Assembly (NCBI GenBank): GCA_021780905.1
Contig: JAJXXW010000089.1
Coordinates: forward strand, 1-40,145
Direction: 5' to 3'
DNA: 40,145 nucleotides
Source of the DNA: a bacterium
Lineage (GTDB): Bacteria > Verrucomicrobiota > Verrucomicrobiia > Limisphaerales > UBA11358
The translations under genes and the position numbers were made by a program. Below the pieces are notes generated by a model that saw only the letters and a list, made by a program, of their open reading frames with translations, did no database searches and was not told where the DNA came from. This document shows, piece by piece, positions 28,305-36,295 of this stretch. Position 1 is the first letter of the stretch. Each line of letters starts with the position of its first letter.

Positions 28305-30089
28305 TCAGCCTTTGGCGTTGGCGCGACGGTGGCGCAGATACAGTCGAATTTTCCGGAGCGGCAGGGCCAGATACATTTTGCGCAGCAGCTCCATTTTTTC
28401 CGGCAAAGAAGTCATGTGGAAAGCGCATTCCCGCGGCACATACCAGTTGTTGAGGCTGGTGCGCTTGACGAGCTTGTAACCCCGAGACTTCAGAAAGCGA
28501 TGCTTGGACAAATCGCGCACGCCGTCCTCAATCAAAATCAGCGCCGGTTTGAATCTGTCAAAATCCAGTCCGCGCATGACTTCAATTTCATGGCCCTCGA
28601 CGTCGAGCGACAGAAAATCAACCTTCTCGACACGCGCTTCGTTTAGCACCCGATCGAGCGTCGTCACTTTGACACGCTCGGTGCCGACGAAACGAATGCC
28701 ATGCGTGTCGCGCTGCGGCTGCAAGGTGGAAGCACCGTCGTGGGCGGCGATCATTAAATCCATTTCGCCTTCGTTGGCCGGACTGCTACAGGCGGCTTGA
28801 AAAACCTTTGAATTTTTGCGTTGCTGTCGGAGTTTTTCGCAGTGCGCAGATTGCGGCTCAACCAAAACGCCGCGCCAGCCATTTTGTTCCAACAGCCACG
28901 TTTGGGAGCCGGCCACCGGGTCGTTGGCGCCGACCTCGACAAAAGTGCCGCCTGCCTTTTGGCCGAAAAATTTCCAGACCAGTTGCTTTTCAACGTCTGC
29001 GGGGTTGACCGGTGCGCCCATAAATTTGGGATTCTGTTTCATTGCTGATTCGATGTTAAAAGGCAATTGCGTGGCTGCCACAAGTTCATCCGTGGCAACA
29101 TTTTCGAGAAATTGCGCGCCCGGTTCGTTCGTCCCGACGATGACGCGGACATGATTGCCGGTTGGCAGCCACTCGCGCCGGCCGGGATTCGGCCAGAACC
29201 ACGCGACGGTTGGCGTGTTCGTCATCACCGCCAGATGCAAAGTTCCCGTGTCACCGCAAAAATGCAGGGCACTGTGCTGAATGACGGCGGCCAGTTGGGT
29301 GAGCGTGAGGTTTCCCGCCAGCACGCGCCAAGGCTCACGCGGTAGGAGCGGCAGCAGCGCAGCCATCTTCCCCTTTTCCCGTTCTGTTGGCGCGCAGGAC
29401 AACACGCATTTTTTGTCTGGAAATTTCGTTTGCAGCGCGGTAATGAATTCAGCGTATTGCCTTGGCGACAATTCTTTGTAATCCGCCGTGGTGAAGGGGC
29501 TGAGGTGAAAATAGGTTCCTGCGTCCGCCGGGGCAATGTCTGCCGCACGCAAGTTCGCCGGATCAATCTCCGCGTGAAACTCCGGTTGCGTGAACAGGAA
29601 GCCCGCCTGTTCCAGACACCGGCAGCGTTGCAGATAAACCGGCTCCTGCCCGAACGGATAATGAACGTGCGCGGTGAACATCCGTTTCCAAAACGGCGGC
29701 CCGCCGTCGCCGGGCAGGCGGCCCAGGCGTTCGCGCGCGCCGCTCAAAAACGTCAGCCAGCTCGAACGGTCCGAACCGTTGAGGTTGATGACCACGTCAA
29801 ATTTTTCCCGGCGCAGGCGTGAAACCATTTCCCAGTTCTCCTTGAGCGTGGCGTGGCGCGGGTAGCGCATATAGCCCCAGGTTTTGTTCACCCACGGCAC
29901 GCTATCCATCAGCGAGGTGACGTGCGCGGCGACAGCGACGTGCAACTCTGCCTGCGGATAGGCCTGGCGCACCATCCAGAGCGCTGGCAGTAGATGCACC
30001 GTGTCGCCGAGAAAGCCCAGATCGAGCACCATCACCTTGCGAGCGGCGCGAGTGCGTTGAAGAAAGTTTTCCGCGCTGGAGACAGCCAT
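28305..30089 (-). CDS. GT9-FkbM methyltransferase fusion
   Basis: A 594-aa two-domain protein. Residues 1-345 are a GT9/heptosyltransferase-like domain: KVMVLDLGFLGDTVHLLPAL (18-37) and FCGDTGTLHLAVMTNTPTVA (278-297). Residues 380-555 are an FkbM-type SAM methyltransferase: TFVEVGANDPVAGSQTWLLE (382-401), GVLVEPQ, and VDFLSLDVEGHEIEVMRGL. The C-terminal basic stretch (about 560-594) is not assigned. This would join sugar transfer and O-methylation in one chain. The ATG lies 1 bp after the stop of the upstream FkbM gene, so they are coupled. Both domains look complete. Confidence 0.88.
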   Translation of the reverse strand: MAVSSAENFLQRTRAARKVMVLDLGFLGDTVHLLPALWMVRQAYPQAELHVAVAAHVTSLMDSVPWVNKTWGYMRYPRHATLKENWEMVSRLRREKFDVVINLNGSDRSSWLTFLSGARERLGRLPGDGGPPFWKRMFTAHVHYPFGQEPVYLQRCRCLEQAGFLFTQPEFHAEIDPANLRAADIAPADAGTYFHLSPFTTADYKELSPRQYAEFITALQTKFPDKKCVLSCAPTEREKGKMAALLPLLPREPWRVLAGNLTLTQLAAVIQHSALHFCGDTGTLHLAVMTNTPTVAWFWPNPGRREWLPTGNHVRVIVGTNEPGAQFLENVATDELVAATQLPFNIESAMKQNPKFMGAPVNPADVEKQLVWKFFGQKAGGTFVEVGANDPVAGSQTWLLEQNGWRGVLVEPQSAHCEKLRQQRKNSKVFQAACSSPANEGEMDLMIAAHDGASTLQPQRDTHGIRFVGTERVKVTTLDRVLNEARVEKVDFLSLDVEGHEIEVMRGLDFDRFKPALILIEDGVRDLSKHRFLKSRGYKLVKRTSLNNWYVPRECAFHMTSLPEKMELLRKMYLALPLRKIRLYLRHRRANAKG

Positions 30090-30090
30090 T

Positions 30091-30723
30091 TTAGCGGATG
30101 GATTGCCAGATGGTGTTTTCCGCGATGGGCATCACCAGCCGGTAGCCATGGCTGGTGAGCCATTCGGATTTTTTCGCCTCCTTCACCTTGCAATCCTCGG
30201 TGATGATGAGCCGCGGACGCCAGCGGGAAAAATCCAGCCCCAAAAGCACTTCATAATCCATGCCTTCGGAATCCACCGTCAGCAAGCCAATGTCCGCCGG
30301 AATTGATAACGAATTCAACAGATCGCTGAGCGTCTCCACTTTCACTTGGATCGTATTTTGCGTCCGTGTCTTGAGCAGTTCCGGATCGTGGGACAAAGTG
30401 GATGTGCTGGGGTCGTTTCCCAAAAACAACGGGAAGGTTCCAGTAAAATTTGAACACGCCACATTGTGGCATGTCACGTTCGGTCTCCGACGATGAAGTT
30501 TCTCGAGCTGTGCAAACGGCACCGGATGAGGCTCCACTAAAATCCCCCGCCAGCCGCGCGCCACAAATGGAAAAGAATTGGAGCCGTAGAATCCATCATT
30601 TGCCCCAATGTCCACAACCAGCTGGGGAAAATCCGGCGTCATCAAACGGCGCAACGCGTCAAATTCTCCCCGATGCGTAGTGTCGCGCCACAGCCAGTAT
30701 TTAATGAATTGCCGTAAGTTCAT
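30091..30723 (-). CDS. FkbM family SAM methyltransferase
   Basis: A 210-aa single-domain protein: LVVDIGANDGFYGSNSFPFV (SAM motif I), GILVEPHP, CHNVACSN, and IGLLTVDSEGMDYEVLLGL. FkbM proteins O-methylate sugars or polyketides. ATG 30723 is chosen; the frame extends 21 bp further. It starts the cluster that reads into the GT9-FkbM fusion (1-bp gap). An AT-rich 126-bp gap separates it from the GT17 gene and may hold a promoter, but no good hexamer pair was found. Confidence 0.9.
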   Translation of the reverse strand: MNLRQFIKYWLWRDTTHRGEFDALRRLMTPDFPQLVVDIGANDGFYGSNSFPFVARGWRGILVEPHPVPFAQLEKLHRRRPNVTCHNVACSNFTGTFPLFLGNDPSTSTLSHDPELLKTRTQNTIQVKVETLSDLLNSLSIPADIGLLTVDSEGMDYEVLLGLDFSRWRPRLIITEDCKVKEAKKSEWLTSHGYRLVMPIAENTIWQSIR

Positions 30724-30849
30724 GCCGGTAGTCTGAACTCTCAAATTGAAGAGTCAAGTTTGCCTCCAAAAGCCTGCCAGTTGGAATGATAATTAACTGG
30801 GGCAGGTTGGTTTGAAAAATAATATTGATTCTTCAGTTGTTTGGCGGAC

Positions 30850-31725
30850 TCATCGGCCCGGGTGAATCCAGTCCTTGAACTTCTCCGGATGTGTCAGCAC
30901 ATAGCGTGGAAATGTCTCGTCCATCGGCACAAACTTGAGCTGGTCTGAACCGTTGAAAAGGTATCTGCCGCTTTCAATCAGCTCTTTGATGCGTTCGGGT
31001 TTGGTGAACTGCGGCTGGTTGCATTCCTGGTGGGCAAAGGACTGGATTTTTTTGACTATCCGTTCGACTCCGCCCATCCAGGTGAAATGCCAGCCGGCGT
31101 CGGCAACCGTTTTGTAGCCGGTGTGCCGCATTTCTTCCGCCGTGGAAAAATCCCGGTAACGCAACATCACCGTGCCATAGCTAAATGGCGGATTGAGCGA
31201 TTTGCAGTTCAAGAAATACCGGTAAATGGTTTGTTCAAACCGCCAGACGAACGGGTGGTTGAACCGCAGACGCCGCCGGAGGCCCCGGCGGTGAAAAATG
31301 CCCTTCACCACCTGCGAATTCAAGGCTGAATGGATGGCGTTGGAAAACAGATTGTCGTCGAACGGAATTTCGCGGCTCATCTTCTCCACCACGCTGGCGC
31401 GCGGAATTTCATCCACATCGGACACGAGCAAAAAGTCATCCGGGCGGCAATCGGTCAAGCCGCGCCCGATGCAATTGCGCTGGAAATTCTCTGGGACCCA
31501 GGCGTCGGACGACTGCGGCAGATCATCCACCACAATATGGATGATCTGGTTTTGAAAAGTGTTGAAGCGGTCGCGGTTTTCTTGATAATACAGGGGCTTG
31601 GGGCGGTTACTGTGCGTCTGCGTCGCCTCGACCAGCACAAACTTGTCCACCACCCCGGCCAGCTCATGCAAGCGCAGTTCCAGCAGTTCCAGTTCGTTGA
31701 AAAAGGTGAAGCAATCGTAAATCAT
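30850..31725 (-). CDS. GT17 family glycosyltransferase
   Basis: A 291-aa protein like the beta-1,4-GlcNAc-transferase III family (GT17). MIYDCFTFFNELELLELRLH, VDKFVLVEATQTHSNRPKPL and FLLVSDVDEIPR (metal motif DVDE) are typical, as is AGWHFTWMGGVERIVKKIQS near the C-terminus. ATG 31725 fits the first strand; the longer frame to 31842 is without signal. In bacteria these enzymes belong to surface glycan clusters, which fits the neighbours. Confidence 0.88.
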   Translation of the reverse strand: MIYDCFTFFNELELLELRLHELAGVVDKFVLVEATQTHSNRPKPLYYQENRDRFNTFQNQIIHIVVDDLPQSSDAWVPENFQRNCIGRGLTDCRPDDFLLVSDVDEIPRASVVEKMSREIPFDDNLFSNAIHSALNSQVVKGIFHRRGLRRRLRFNHPFVWRFEQTIYRYFLNCKSLNPPFSYGTVMLRYRDFSTAEEMRHTGYKTVADAGWHFTWMGGVERIVKKIQSFAHQECNQPQFTKPERIKELIESGRYLFNGSDQLKFVPMDETFPRYVLTHPEKFKDWIHPGR

Positions 31726-32270
31726 CAGGCCAGTGGCGGTGAAGTTAAAGAAGCTCGCTGGCAGTGCCAAGTGGAAAACAAAACATTCACGTTGTGCGGC
31801 GCATGAAAACAATACAGGCGAATGCCGTCGGCCACCTTCCATTTGGTCACTTCACCGCCCAGAAAAAGTGAAAGTCTGGTCGTGGCAGGTGCCGGCATTG
31901 CCACCGTTGGCCGGTCGGCAAAATCCCGGTTCGCTTGCCAGTCGGAGGGTGTCCGCAGATCCGCGTCTGGGTTGAAGCGCCTACACAGATGCTCTGGCTC
32001 GTCCGAAGATTCATACTCGGGCGTCCGACCGTTCGAATATTCCGTTGCCCGCCGCCACAATTGGCAGCACTGCTCCGGTGGAACTGCGTGCATTTGCCGA
32101 ATCCGTTTTGTTCGCCTCGCCGCTCAATGAGCTTGCAAACACCGGCACAGTTTATCAGGCATCAGGGGGAGCAAGGTTCCGGTTCGTCGTGGACGAACCC
32201 GCAAATCGGCTTCCCGATTTCACCAAAAACAGCGGGGAACCGGTTGAGCAGAATACGGGCGCAAATATTT
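31726..32270. other. 545-bp stretch with no recognised gene
   Basis: Lies between the GT17 and pfkA genes. Frames at 31725-32093 (minus) and 32045-32311 (plus, beginning MPAATIGSTAPVELRAFAES) were read; the second has a fairly protein-like composition but overlaps the pfkA 3' end and matches nothing I know. Probably decayed sequence. Confidence 0.5.
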
Positions 32271-33401
32271 TTAATCCCCCAAGCAGGTTCCGACGCGCCG
32301 GGCCGCCTTGACCCAGGAATGGTCGGGCGGAACGCATTTGCGCTTGCCGGCGACTTTTTCCAGCGGCACCGCTTCGGTGTCGTCGCCGCGCGCGGCCACC
32401 ATCACGCCATAATGTTCCTCGTTGATGAGGTCGGCGGCGGCGCTGCCGAGGCGGGTGGCGAGGACGCGGTCGGCGGAACACGGCGTGCCGCCGCGCTGGA
32501 CGTAGCCGAGAATGGTCACGCGAGATTCGAGCTGGGTGAGTTCCTCCAGATGCTTCGCCAGCCGCAGGGTGTTGCCGGTGTGCCGGACTTCGAGCGTGGC
32601 GATTTCGATCTTCGCCTCTTTTTTGTCGTGCAGCGTCTTGGCGCGTTCGAGTTTTTTCTCGGCGGCGGTCATGGCGCGAAAATCGTCCCGGCTCATGGCG
32701 CCCTCGGCCACGGCCACGATGCTGAAATTGGTGCCGGCGCGGCTGCGGCGCTTGATGGCCTCGGCGATCTTCTCCACGTCGTAGGGAATTTCGGGGATGA
32801 GAATCACGTCCGCCCCGCCCGCGATGCCCGCGCCGAGCGCGAGCCAGCCGGAGCGGTGCCCCATGATTTCGGCGACGATGATGCGGTGATGGCTGTGGGC
32901 GGTGCTGTGCAGGCGGTCAATGGTTTCCGTCGCGATGTCCAGCGCGGTGGCGAAGCCGAAGGTGGCGTCGGTCATGGCGACGTCATTATCAATCGTCTTG
33001 GGCAGCGTGATGACGTTCAAGCCGGCCTCCTTGAGCCGCAGGGCGTTTTTCTGCGTGCCGCCGCCGCCGAGACAGACCAGGCAGTCGAGGCCCCACTCGT
33101 GATAATTGTCCACGATGGCCTTGGTCATGTCCTTGGTGCGGCCGTCAATGACCATGCGGTGCGGCTTGTCGCGGCTGGTGCCGAGGATGGTGCCGCCGAC
33201 GGTGAGAATGCCCGCGAGCGTGGACTTGTCGAGTTTCAGGCGGCGGTTCTCGACCAGGCCCCGAAAACCGTCGCGGATGCCGATGATCTCCATGCCGTAG
33301 TAGCCGAGGGCGGTTTTGCCGACGCCGCGGATGGCGGCGTTGAGGCCGGGGCTGTCACCGCCGGCGGTGAGGATGCCGATGCGTTTGATATTTTTGGCCA
33401 T
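32271..33401 (-). CDS. pfkA: 6-phosphofructokinase, group III-like
   Basis: A 376-aa PFK. Signatures: [17 protein letters not shown] (10-26), GGTILGTSR (69-77), PKTIDND (134-140, catalytic D138), and [15 protein letters not shown]. It phosphorylates fructose 6-phosphate. The nucleotide-site motif is GGGGT (112-116), where E. coli PfkA has GGDGS; Gly at the second selector position fits ATP use, while Lys in PKTIDND is the group II/III type. The Asp usually before that Gly is lost. Its role as ATP or PPi enzyme is therefore inferred, not certain. A single gene; no clear ribosome site; weak 7-nt phasing (AAGTTTC, AAATAAC, GTGCGGC) precedes the ATG. Confidence 0.92.
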   Translation of the reverse strand: MAKNIKRIGILTAGGDSPGLNAAIRGVGKTALGYYGMEIIGIRDGFRGLVENRRLKLDKSTLAGILTVGGTILGTSRDKPHRMVIDGRTKDMTKAIVDNYHEWGLDCLVCLGGGGTQKNALRLKEAGLNVITLPKTIDNDVAMTDATFGFATALDIATETIDRLHSTAHSHHRIIVAEIMGHRSGWLALGAGIAGGADVILIPEIPYDVEKIAEAIKRRSRAGTNFSIVAVAEGAMSRDDFRAMTAAEKKLERAKTLHDKKEAKIEIATLEVRHTGNTLRLAKHLEELTQLESRVTILGYVQRGGTPCSADRVLATRLGSAAADLINEEHYGVMVAARGDDTEAVPLEKVAGKRKCVPPDHSWVKAARRVGTCLGD

Positions 33402-33638
33402 GCCGCACGTTATTTGAAACTTCCCCGCCGATTTGTCGAGCAGAAGTTTGAAAAATTTTCCGGCCGGCGGCGCGGAAATTCCGCCGGTTTTTGCAAGCCT
33501 CGCTGCCGACGAGGTTCGTCTTGTCCGACACGAACGCGAACCACGCGAAACGAATTGCTCATGGTCGACTGTGTCGGCTATGCTGCGCCATGTCAGAAAA
33601 ATTAAAATGACCAGCTAAAACTTTTACAAAACATTCTG

Positions 33639-33766
33639 CGTAGCTTCGGCTGCGGGTCTCACGAGAAACCTTGCGAATTATCAAATGGAAGACCGCCAAA
33701 AGCACGCGCCCATCGGGCGCGGCTTGGCGTTCTTTCCATTGGGCCTCGCAAGGGCCTCTCGTGAGG
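33639..33766 (+). ncRNA. candidate structured leader RNA upstream of the acyltransferase gene
   Basis: A UUCG-capped hairpin (cgtagc/gctgcg, 33639-33654) is followed by a long rod. Arms, 5'/3': 33657-33666/33757-33766, 33669-33676/33746-33753, 33684-33690/33734-33740, 33694-33699/33724-33729 and tip 33706-33711/33715-33720. The pairing is nearly continuous over about 45 nt. An intrinsic terminator starts at its 3' foot and the acyltransferase gene 60 bp beyond. I recognise no named RNA class. It could be a riboswitch-like leader, a separate small RNA or a MITE-like inverted repeat. Upstream, TTGCTC-18-TATGCT (33555-33584) is a weak promoter candidate. Confidence 0.5.
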
Positions 33767-33793
33767 GGCGTTGAGTTCGCGCCCCTTTTATTT
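33765..33793 (+). terminator. terminator or attenuator before the acyltransferase gene
   Basis: ggggcg (33765-33770) pairs with cgcccc (33780-33785), 9-nt loop, then ttttattt. Its 5' arm overlaps the last two bases of the long rod, so the two structures compete at the junction. It ends 33 bp before ATG 33826. Confidence 0.7.
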
Positions 33794-33825
33794 CCCAAGT
33801 TGAGGTTGCGTTGGGAGATAAAAAT

Positions 33826-34500
33826 ATGGACTCCGAAACTACTGACCTAAACCACCACGTCGAGATTGATTTGTCTGGCCTCGTTTTTTGTGTTTGCCAA
33901 GGCCAAGAACAATTCGCACAAGTTTTGAAATGCCGCTGGCGTGGCTACAAGAAATACGGCTTTGCATCCCCGGACGATTGCCGCGATGAATTCGATGAGC
34001 GTGCAATCCATTACCTTTGCAAAGACAGCAGTTCCAATGAAATTCTCGGCTGCCTCAGAATGCTTTCAAAATTTAACGGCAAACTAGAATTGGAGTCATT
34101 TGTGGCAATTTCTGATTGGGCTACAGAAAATGTTAATCCGGCTGAATTAACTCGTTTTTCTGTCCCGATCAGCAAGCGTTCGGTCGCAATCAAATTTGGT
34201 TTGTGGAAACTTGCATGGCTAGATGCTGTTCGTCGAGGCCACACCCACTTTGTGATATGGACACGGAAAGAAGCGCGACGGAATTACGATATGCTTGGAT
34301 TCGATTTCTTGCTGGGAAAAGAAAACTTTTTTAGTCATCCAGTGCTCGGTGGTTATCCACACATGGTCATGGCCCTGGACATTATCAATGCACGGCACGA
34401 ATACCGGGAAAGACGCCCTGTGCTCCATAAATTCTTCTGTGAGACATTTCACCCGAACATTGTTTTAGACGGGGTGGTTTCCGCAAATGGCGGTGTTTAA
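33826..34500 (+). CDS. FeeM / AHL-synthase-like N-acyltransferase
   Basis: A 224-aa protein with a GNAT fold of the N-acyl amino acid synthase/AHL synthase type: CRWRGYKKYGF near the start, DEFDERAIHYLCKDSSSNEI then LGCLRM, ELTRFSV, and RRNYDMLGF in the C-terminal half. Such enzymes join an acyl group from acyl-ACP to an amino acid or amine; the product here is not known. ATG 33826 is fixed by GGGAG 8 bp upstream; the frame reaches TTG 33811. Its stop overlaps the methyltransferase ATG by 1 bp (TAATG). The pair looks more AT-rich than the neighbours, and the leader carries the structured RNA candidate, suggesting horizontal gain. Homology to FeeM is from motif pattern only. Confidence 0.65.
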   Translation: MDSETTDLNHHVEIDLSGLVFCVCQGQEQFAQVLKCRWRGYKKYGFASPDDCRDEFDERAIHYLCKDSSSNEILGCLRMLSKFNGKLELESFVAISDWATENVNPAELTRFSVPISKRSVAIKFGLWKLAWLDAVRRGHTHFVIWTRKEARRNYDMLGFDFLLGKENFFSHPVLGGYPHMVMALDIINARHEYRERRPVLHKFFCETFHPNIVLDGVVSANGGV

Positions 34501-35213
34501 TGAAGGCAGTCAATTGGTCAGCTTATGCCCGGCAATATGATTTGATGGCGGAGAATAATCCGGCATATCAAGAATTGTTGAAACTTTATACCGACATACT
34601 TAAATCCTGCGCTGCTTCAAAAGTTGACTTGGTGCTGGATGCAGGCGCTGGCACGGGAAACTTTTCGTTGCGCGCAGCGGAAATTTTGTCCGAGTCGAGA
34701 GTCACGCACCTTGAGCCAGATTCGGGCATGAACCTTTGCGCTCGCGACAAGGCGCAGGCCAACCACCTTAATAATTTGTTCGTGGATGAGCGCAAAATTG
34801 AAGGTGCCGAGTTTCCTGATGAACACTTCGATTTAATCGTCAGCGTTCACGCGCTCTACACCATGCCCAAGCCACAAGAACAATTGCGGAGATTCGCCGC
34901 ATGGTTGCGTCCGAGCGGCCAAGCATTTCTCTGCGATTTTGGGCGTTTGATGGACGTGGCGGACTGGCGGAGTTATTTGTTCCAGCATTTGCGACAGAAG
35001 AGTGGGTTGCTGAACACACTCAATCTATTTTGGCGCGGGCGGGAGTTGGCGCGACAAAACAAAATTGTGGCGGCACTTCAAAAAAGCGGAAAATACTGGT
35101 TGCACACGCCGGAGGAATTTCACGCAGCCGTGGAAACAGCAGGATTTCAAATCGTGCGGCAGGAACTTGTTTATCGTGGATACAGCGACTTGATAATCGC
35201 AAAAAAACTTTGA
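34500..35213 (+). CDS. class I SAM-dependent methyltransferase
   Basis: A 237-aa protein of the methyltransferase type 11/25 fold: N-terminal WSAYARQYDLMAENNPAY, motif I DLVLDAGAGTGNFSLRAAE (about 43-61), acidic loop THLEPDS, motif FDLIVSVHALYTM, and RPSGQAFLCDF. It is translationally coupled to the acyltransferase gene, so the product of that enzyme, or its carrier-bound form, is the likely methyl acceptor; that is inference. Ends 25 bp before the duplicated ubiD tail. Confidence 0.8.
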   Translation: MKAVNWSAYARQYDLMAENNPAYQELLKLYTDILKSCAASKVDLVLDAGAGTGNFSLRAAEILSESRVTHLEPDSGMNLCARDKAQANHLNNLFVDERKIEGAEFPDEHFDLIVSVHALYTMPKPQEQLRRFAAWLRPSGQAFLCDFGRLMDVADWRSYLFQHLRQKSGLLNTLNLFWRGRELARQNKIVAALQKSGKYWLHTPEEFHAAVETAGFQIVRQELVYRGYSDLIIAKKL

Positions 35214-35238
35214 AAGTCAGTTTCGTTCGCGGCGGCGA

Positions 35239-35376
35239 CTACGAGCCAAACAGTTTCTCCACCTTCGCCTTCACGCTTTCATCCCTCTTGATGAGCGGCG
35301 GCCAGGCGCGTTTGAAACCTTCGCCGGGAATTTTCTTCGTCGCGTCAATGCCGAGTTTGCTGCCGGATGTTTTCAT
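35239..35376 (-). pseudogene. orphan copy of the ubiD 3' end
   Basis: A 45-codon frame ending in TAG encodes SGSKLGIDATKKIPGEGFKR, then AWPPLIKRDESVKAKVEKLF and GS. The same tail closes the complete ubiD gene 0.9 kb away (SGSKMGFDATKKIPGEGFKR and so on), but about a third of the last 45 residues differ. A 35-bp stretch (35306-35340) is identical to 36369-36403. The reading frame and stop are intact, so this is a displaced 3' end rather than random similarity. Too short to be a gene by itself. Confidence 0.85.
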
Positions 35377-35389
35377 CTGAAAAAAGAAA

Positions 35390-35632
35390 TCAGGCGAGTT
35401 CGAGCAGTTGCAAACTCACCGGCGCCTCGTCTCCGGCAAAGAGGCGGTCGAGGGTCGTGCGGCTGGTTTTCATGCGGCTGGCCAGCTTCGCGCGGGAGAT
35501 GCGGCAGCGTTTCATTTCCTCGGCGAGCTGCCAAGTCGCGACGCGCTTGAGCGCACTCGCCTCACATTCCGCGAGCAGGTTTTCCTGCGCGAGAAAGTCG
35601 TCGAAGTTCGAGCCGAGGTGCGCCTGTTTCAT
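35390..35632 (-). CDS. XRE-type helix-turn-helix protein, antitoxin-like
   Basis: 80 aa: an N-terminal acidic part (MKQAHLGSNFDDFLAQENLL), then a helix-turn-helix WQLAEEMKRCRISRAKLASR, MKTSRTTLDRLF, which is typical of HigA/XRE regulators, ending ALQLLELA-like helix (PVSLQLLELA). It lies 20 bp after the broken toxin gene in the same direction. Usually such genes accompany a HigB/RelE toxin, but no RelE-like frame is present, so it may be a remnant or a regulator of the local toxin-antitoxin pair. Confidence 0.75.
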   Translation of the reverse strand: MKQAHLGSNFDDFLAQENLLAECEASALKRVATWQLAEEMKRCRISRAKLASRMKTSRTTLDRLFAGDEAPVSLQLLELA

Positions 35633-35652
35633 GGCGTTTGGACGACGATGTG

Positions 35653-36011
35653 CTACAGGCCGAGCGAGTGGCGCACGGCGTGTTCGACTTTTTCCAACAC
35701 CGCGCCGGAAATCCTGCCGGACGGCGGGGCGATAAAGCGGCGTGGGTCGAGTGAGCGCAGTTGGAAGCCAAGAAAAACGGTCTCCATCGGCAGGCCGCTT
35801 TCGGCAATAGAGACGCGCACGTTCGTCGGATAATCCCGCGTGACTTTCCCGCCCTTCGTGCCGACCACCACCGTAACCACGAGCGGCAGGCGGTTGATGG
35901 CGTCAACGGAAAGCACCAGAACCGGCCGCTGCCCGGCCTGCTCCCGGCCTGCTCCCGGCCTTCAACCGGGTTCAGGTTTACAAAATAAATCTCGCCTCGC
36001 TGGATGGCCAT
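35653..36011 (-). pseudogene. MazF/PemK-family toxin, frameshifted
   Basis: Start: MAIQRGEIYFVNLNPVEGRE, the MazF opening. The rest, VLSVDAINRLPLVVTVVVGT onward to EKVEHAVRHSLGL, is in another frame. The break is at an 11-bp tandem duplication (plus-strand 35933-35960). Removing one unit gives REQAGQRPVLVLSVDAIN, the expected family text, through to the stop at 35653. So the toxin, an mRNA interferase by family, is off as sequenced. ATG 36011 overlaps the antitoxin stop by 1 bp (TGATG). Confidence 0.88.
35933..35960. repeat. 11-bp tandem duplication in the toxin gene
   Basis: Unit ccggcctgctc occurs at 35933-35943 and 35944-35954, followed by a partial ccggcc. Since 11 is not a multiple of 3, a change of one unit switches the frame of the MazF-like gene. 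Confidence 0.95.
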
Positions 36012-36247
36012 CAATGCCTTTCCAAGCCGTCGGATTCAGTGGTCGCAAACTCGTCATTGATGCGATGAAGTTCGCGTTGCATTTCCGGATCGGCGGCCAT
36101 CGCGGAAAGGTCAGCCTCCCAAGTGTCGCGGTTGCCGGACACGGCCACGCGGGCGCGGTGGACGAGACGTTCCAGCAGGGTGAGTTGCGCTTCAGGCGAC
36201 AGGCGAACAAACTCGTTTTCAATTTCGGTGAAGACTGGCGTTGCCAT
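36011..36247 (-). CDS. antitoxin of a MazF/PemK-type pair
   Basis: 78 aa: MATPVFTEIENEFVRLSPEA, QLTLLERLVHRARV, then TWEADLSAMAADPEMQRELH and RINDEFATTESDGLERH. The layout (helical N-terminus, AADPEMQREL, acidic C-terminus) matches small antitoxins found next to MazF-family toxins, from memory. It is coupled to the toxin by a 1-bp overlap of TGA and ATG. It has no visible DNA-binding signature, so self-regulation is uncertain. Confidence 0.75.
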   Translation of the reverse strand: MATPVFTEIENEFVRLSPEAQLTLLERLVHRARVAVSGNRDTWEADLSAMAADPEMQRELHRINDEFATTESDGLERH

Positions 36248-36295
36248 GATGATGTTATTCTCTGATTTTTCCGCGGCAAGTCAATGGTGTCGTCA

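Noticed and set aside
31935..33605. 556-aa plus-strand frame over pfkA
   Set aside because: pfkA is certain on the other strand; the frame has no motif.
33639..33793. 6S RNA or tmRNA
   Set aside because: The rod shape is suggestive of 6S RNA, but the conserved closing stem and bubble text do not match, and no tRNA-like part is present.
35562..36011. Intact 150-aa toxin frame
   Set aside because: After about residue 25 the frame leaves MazF text; it is the product of the 11-bp duplication.
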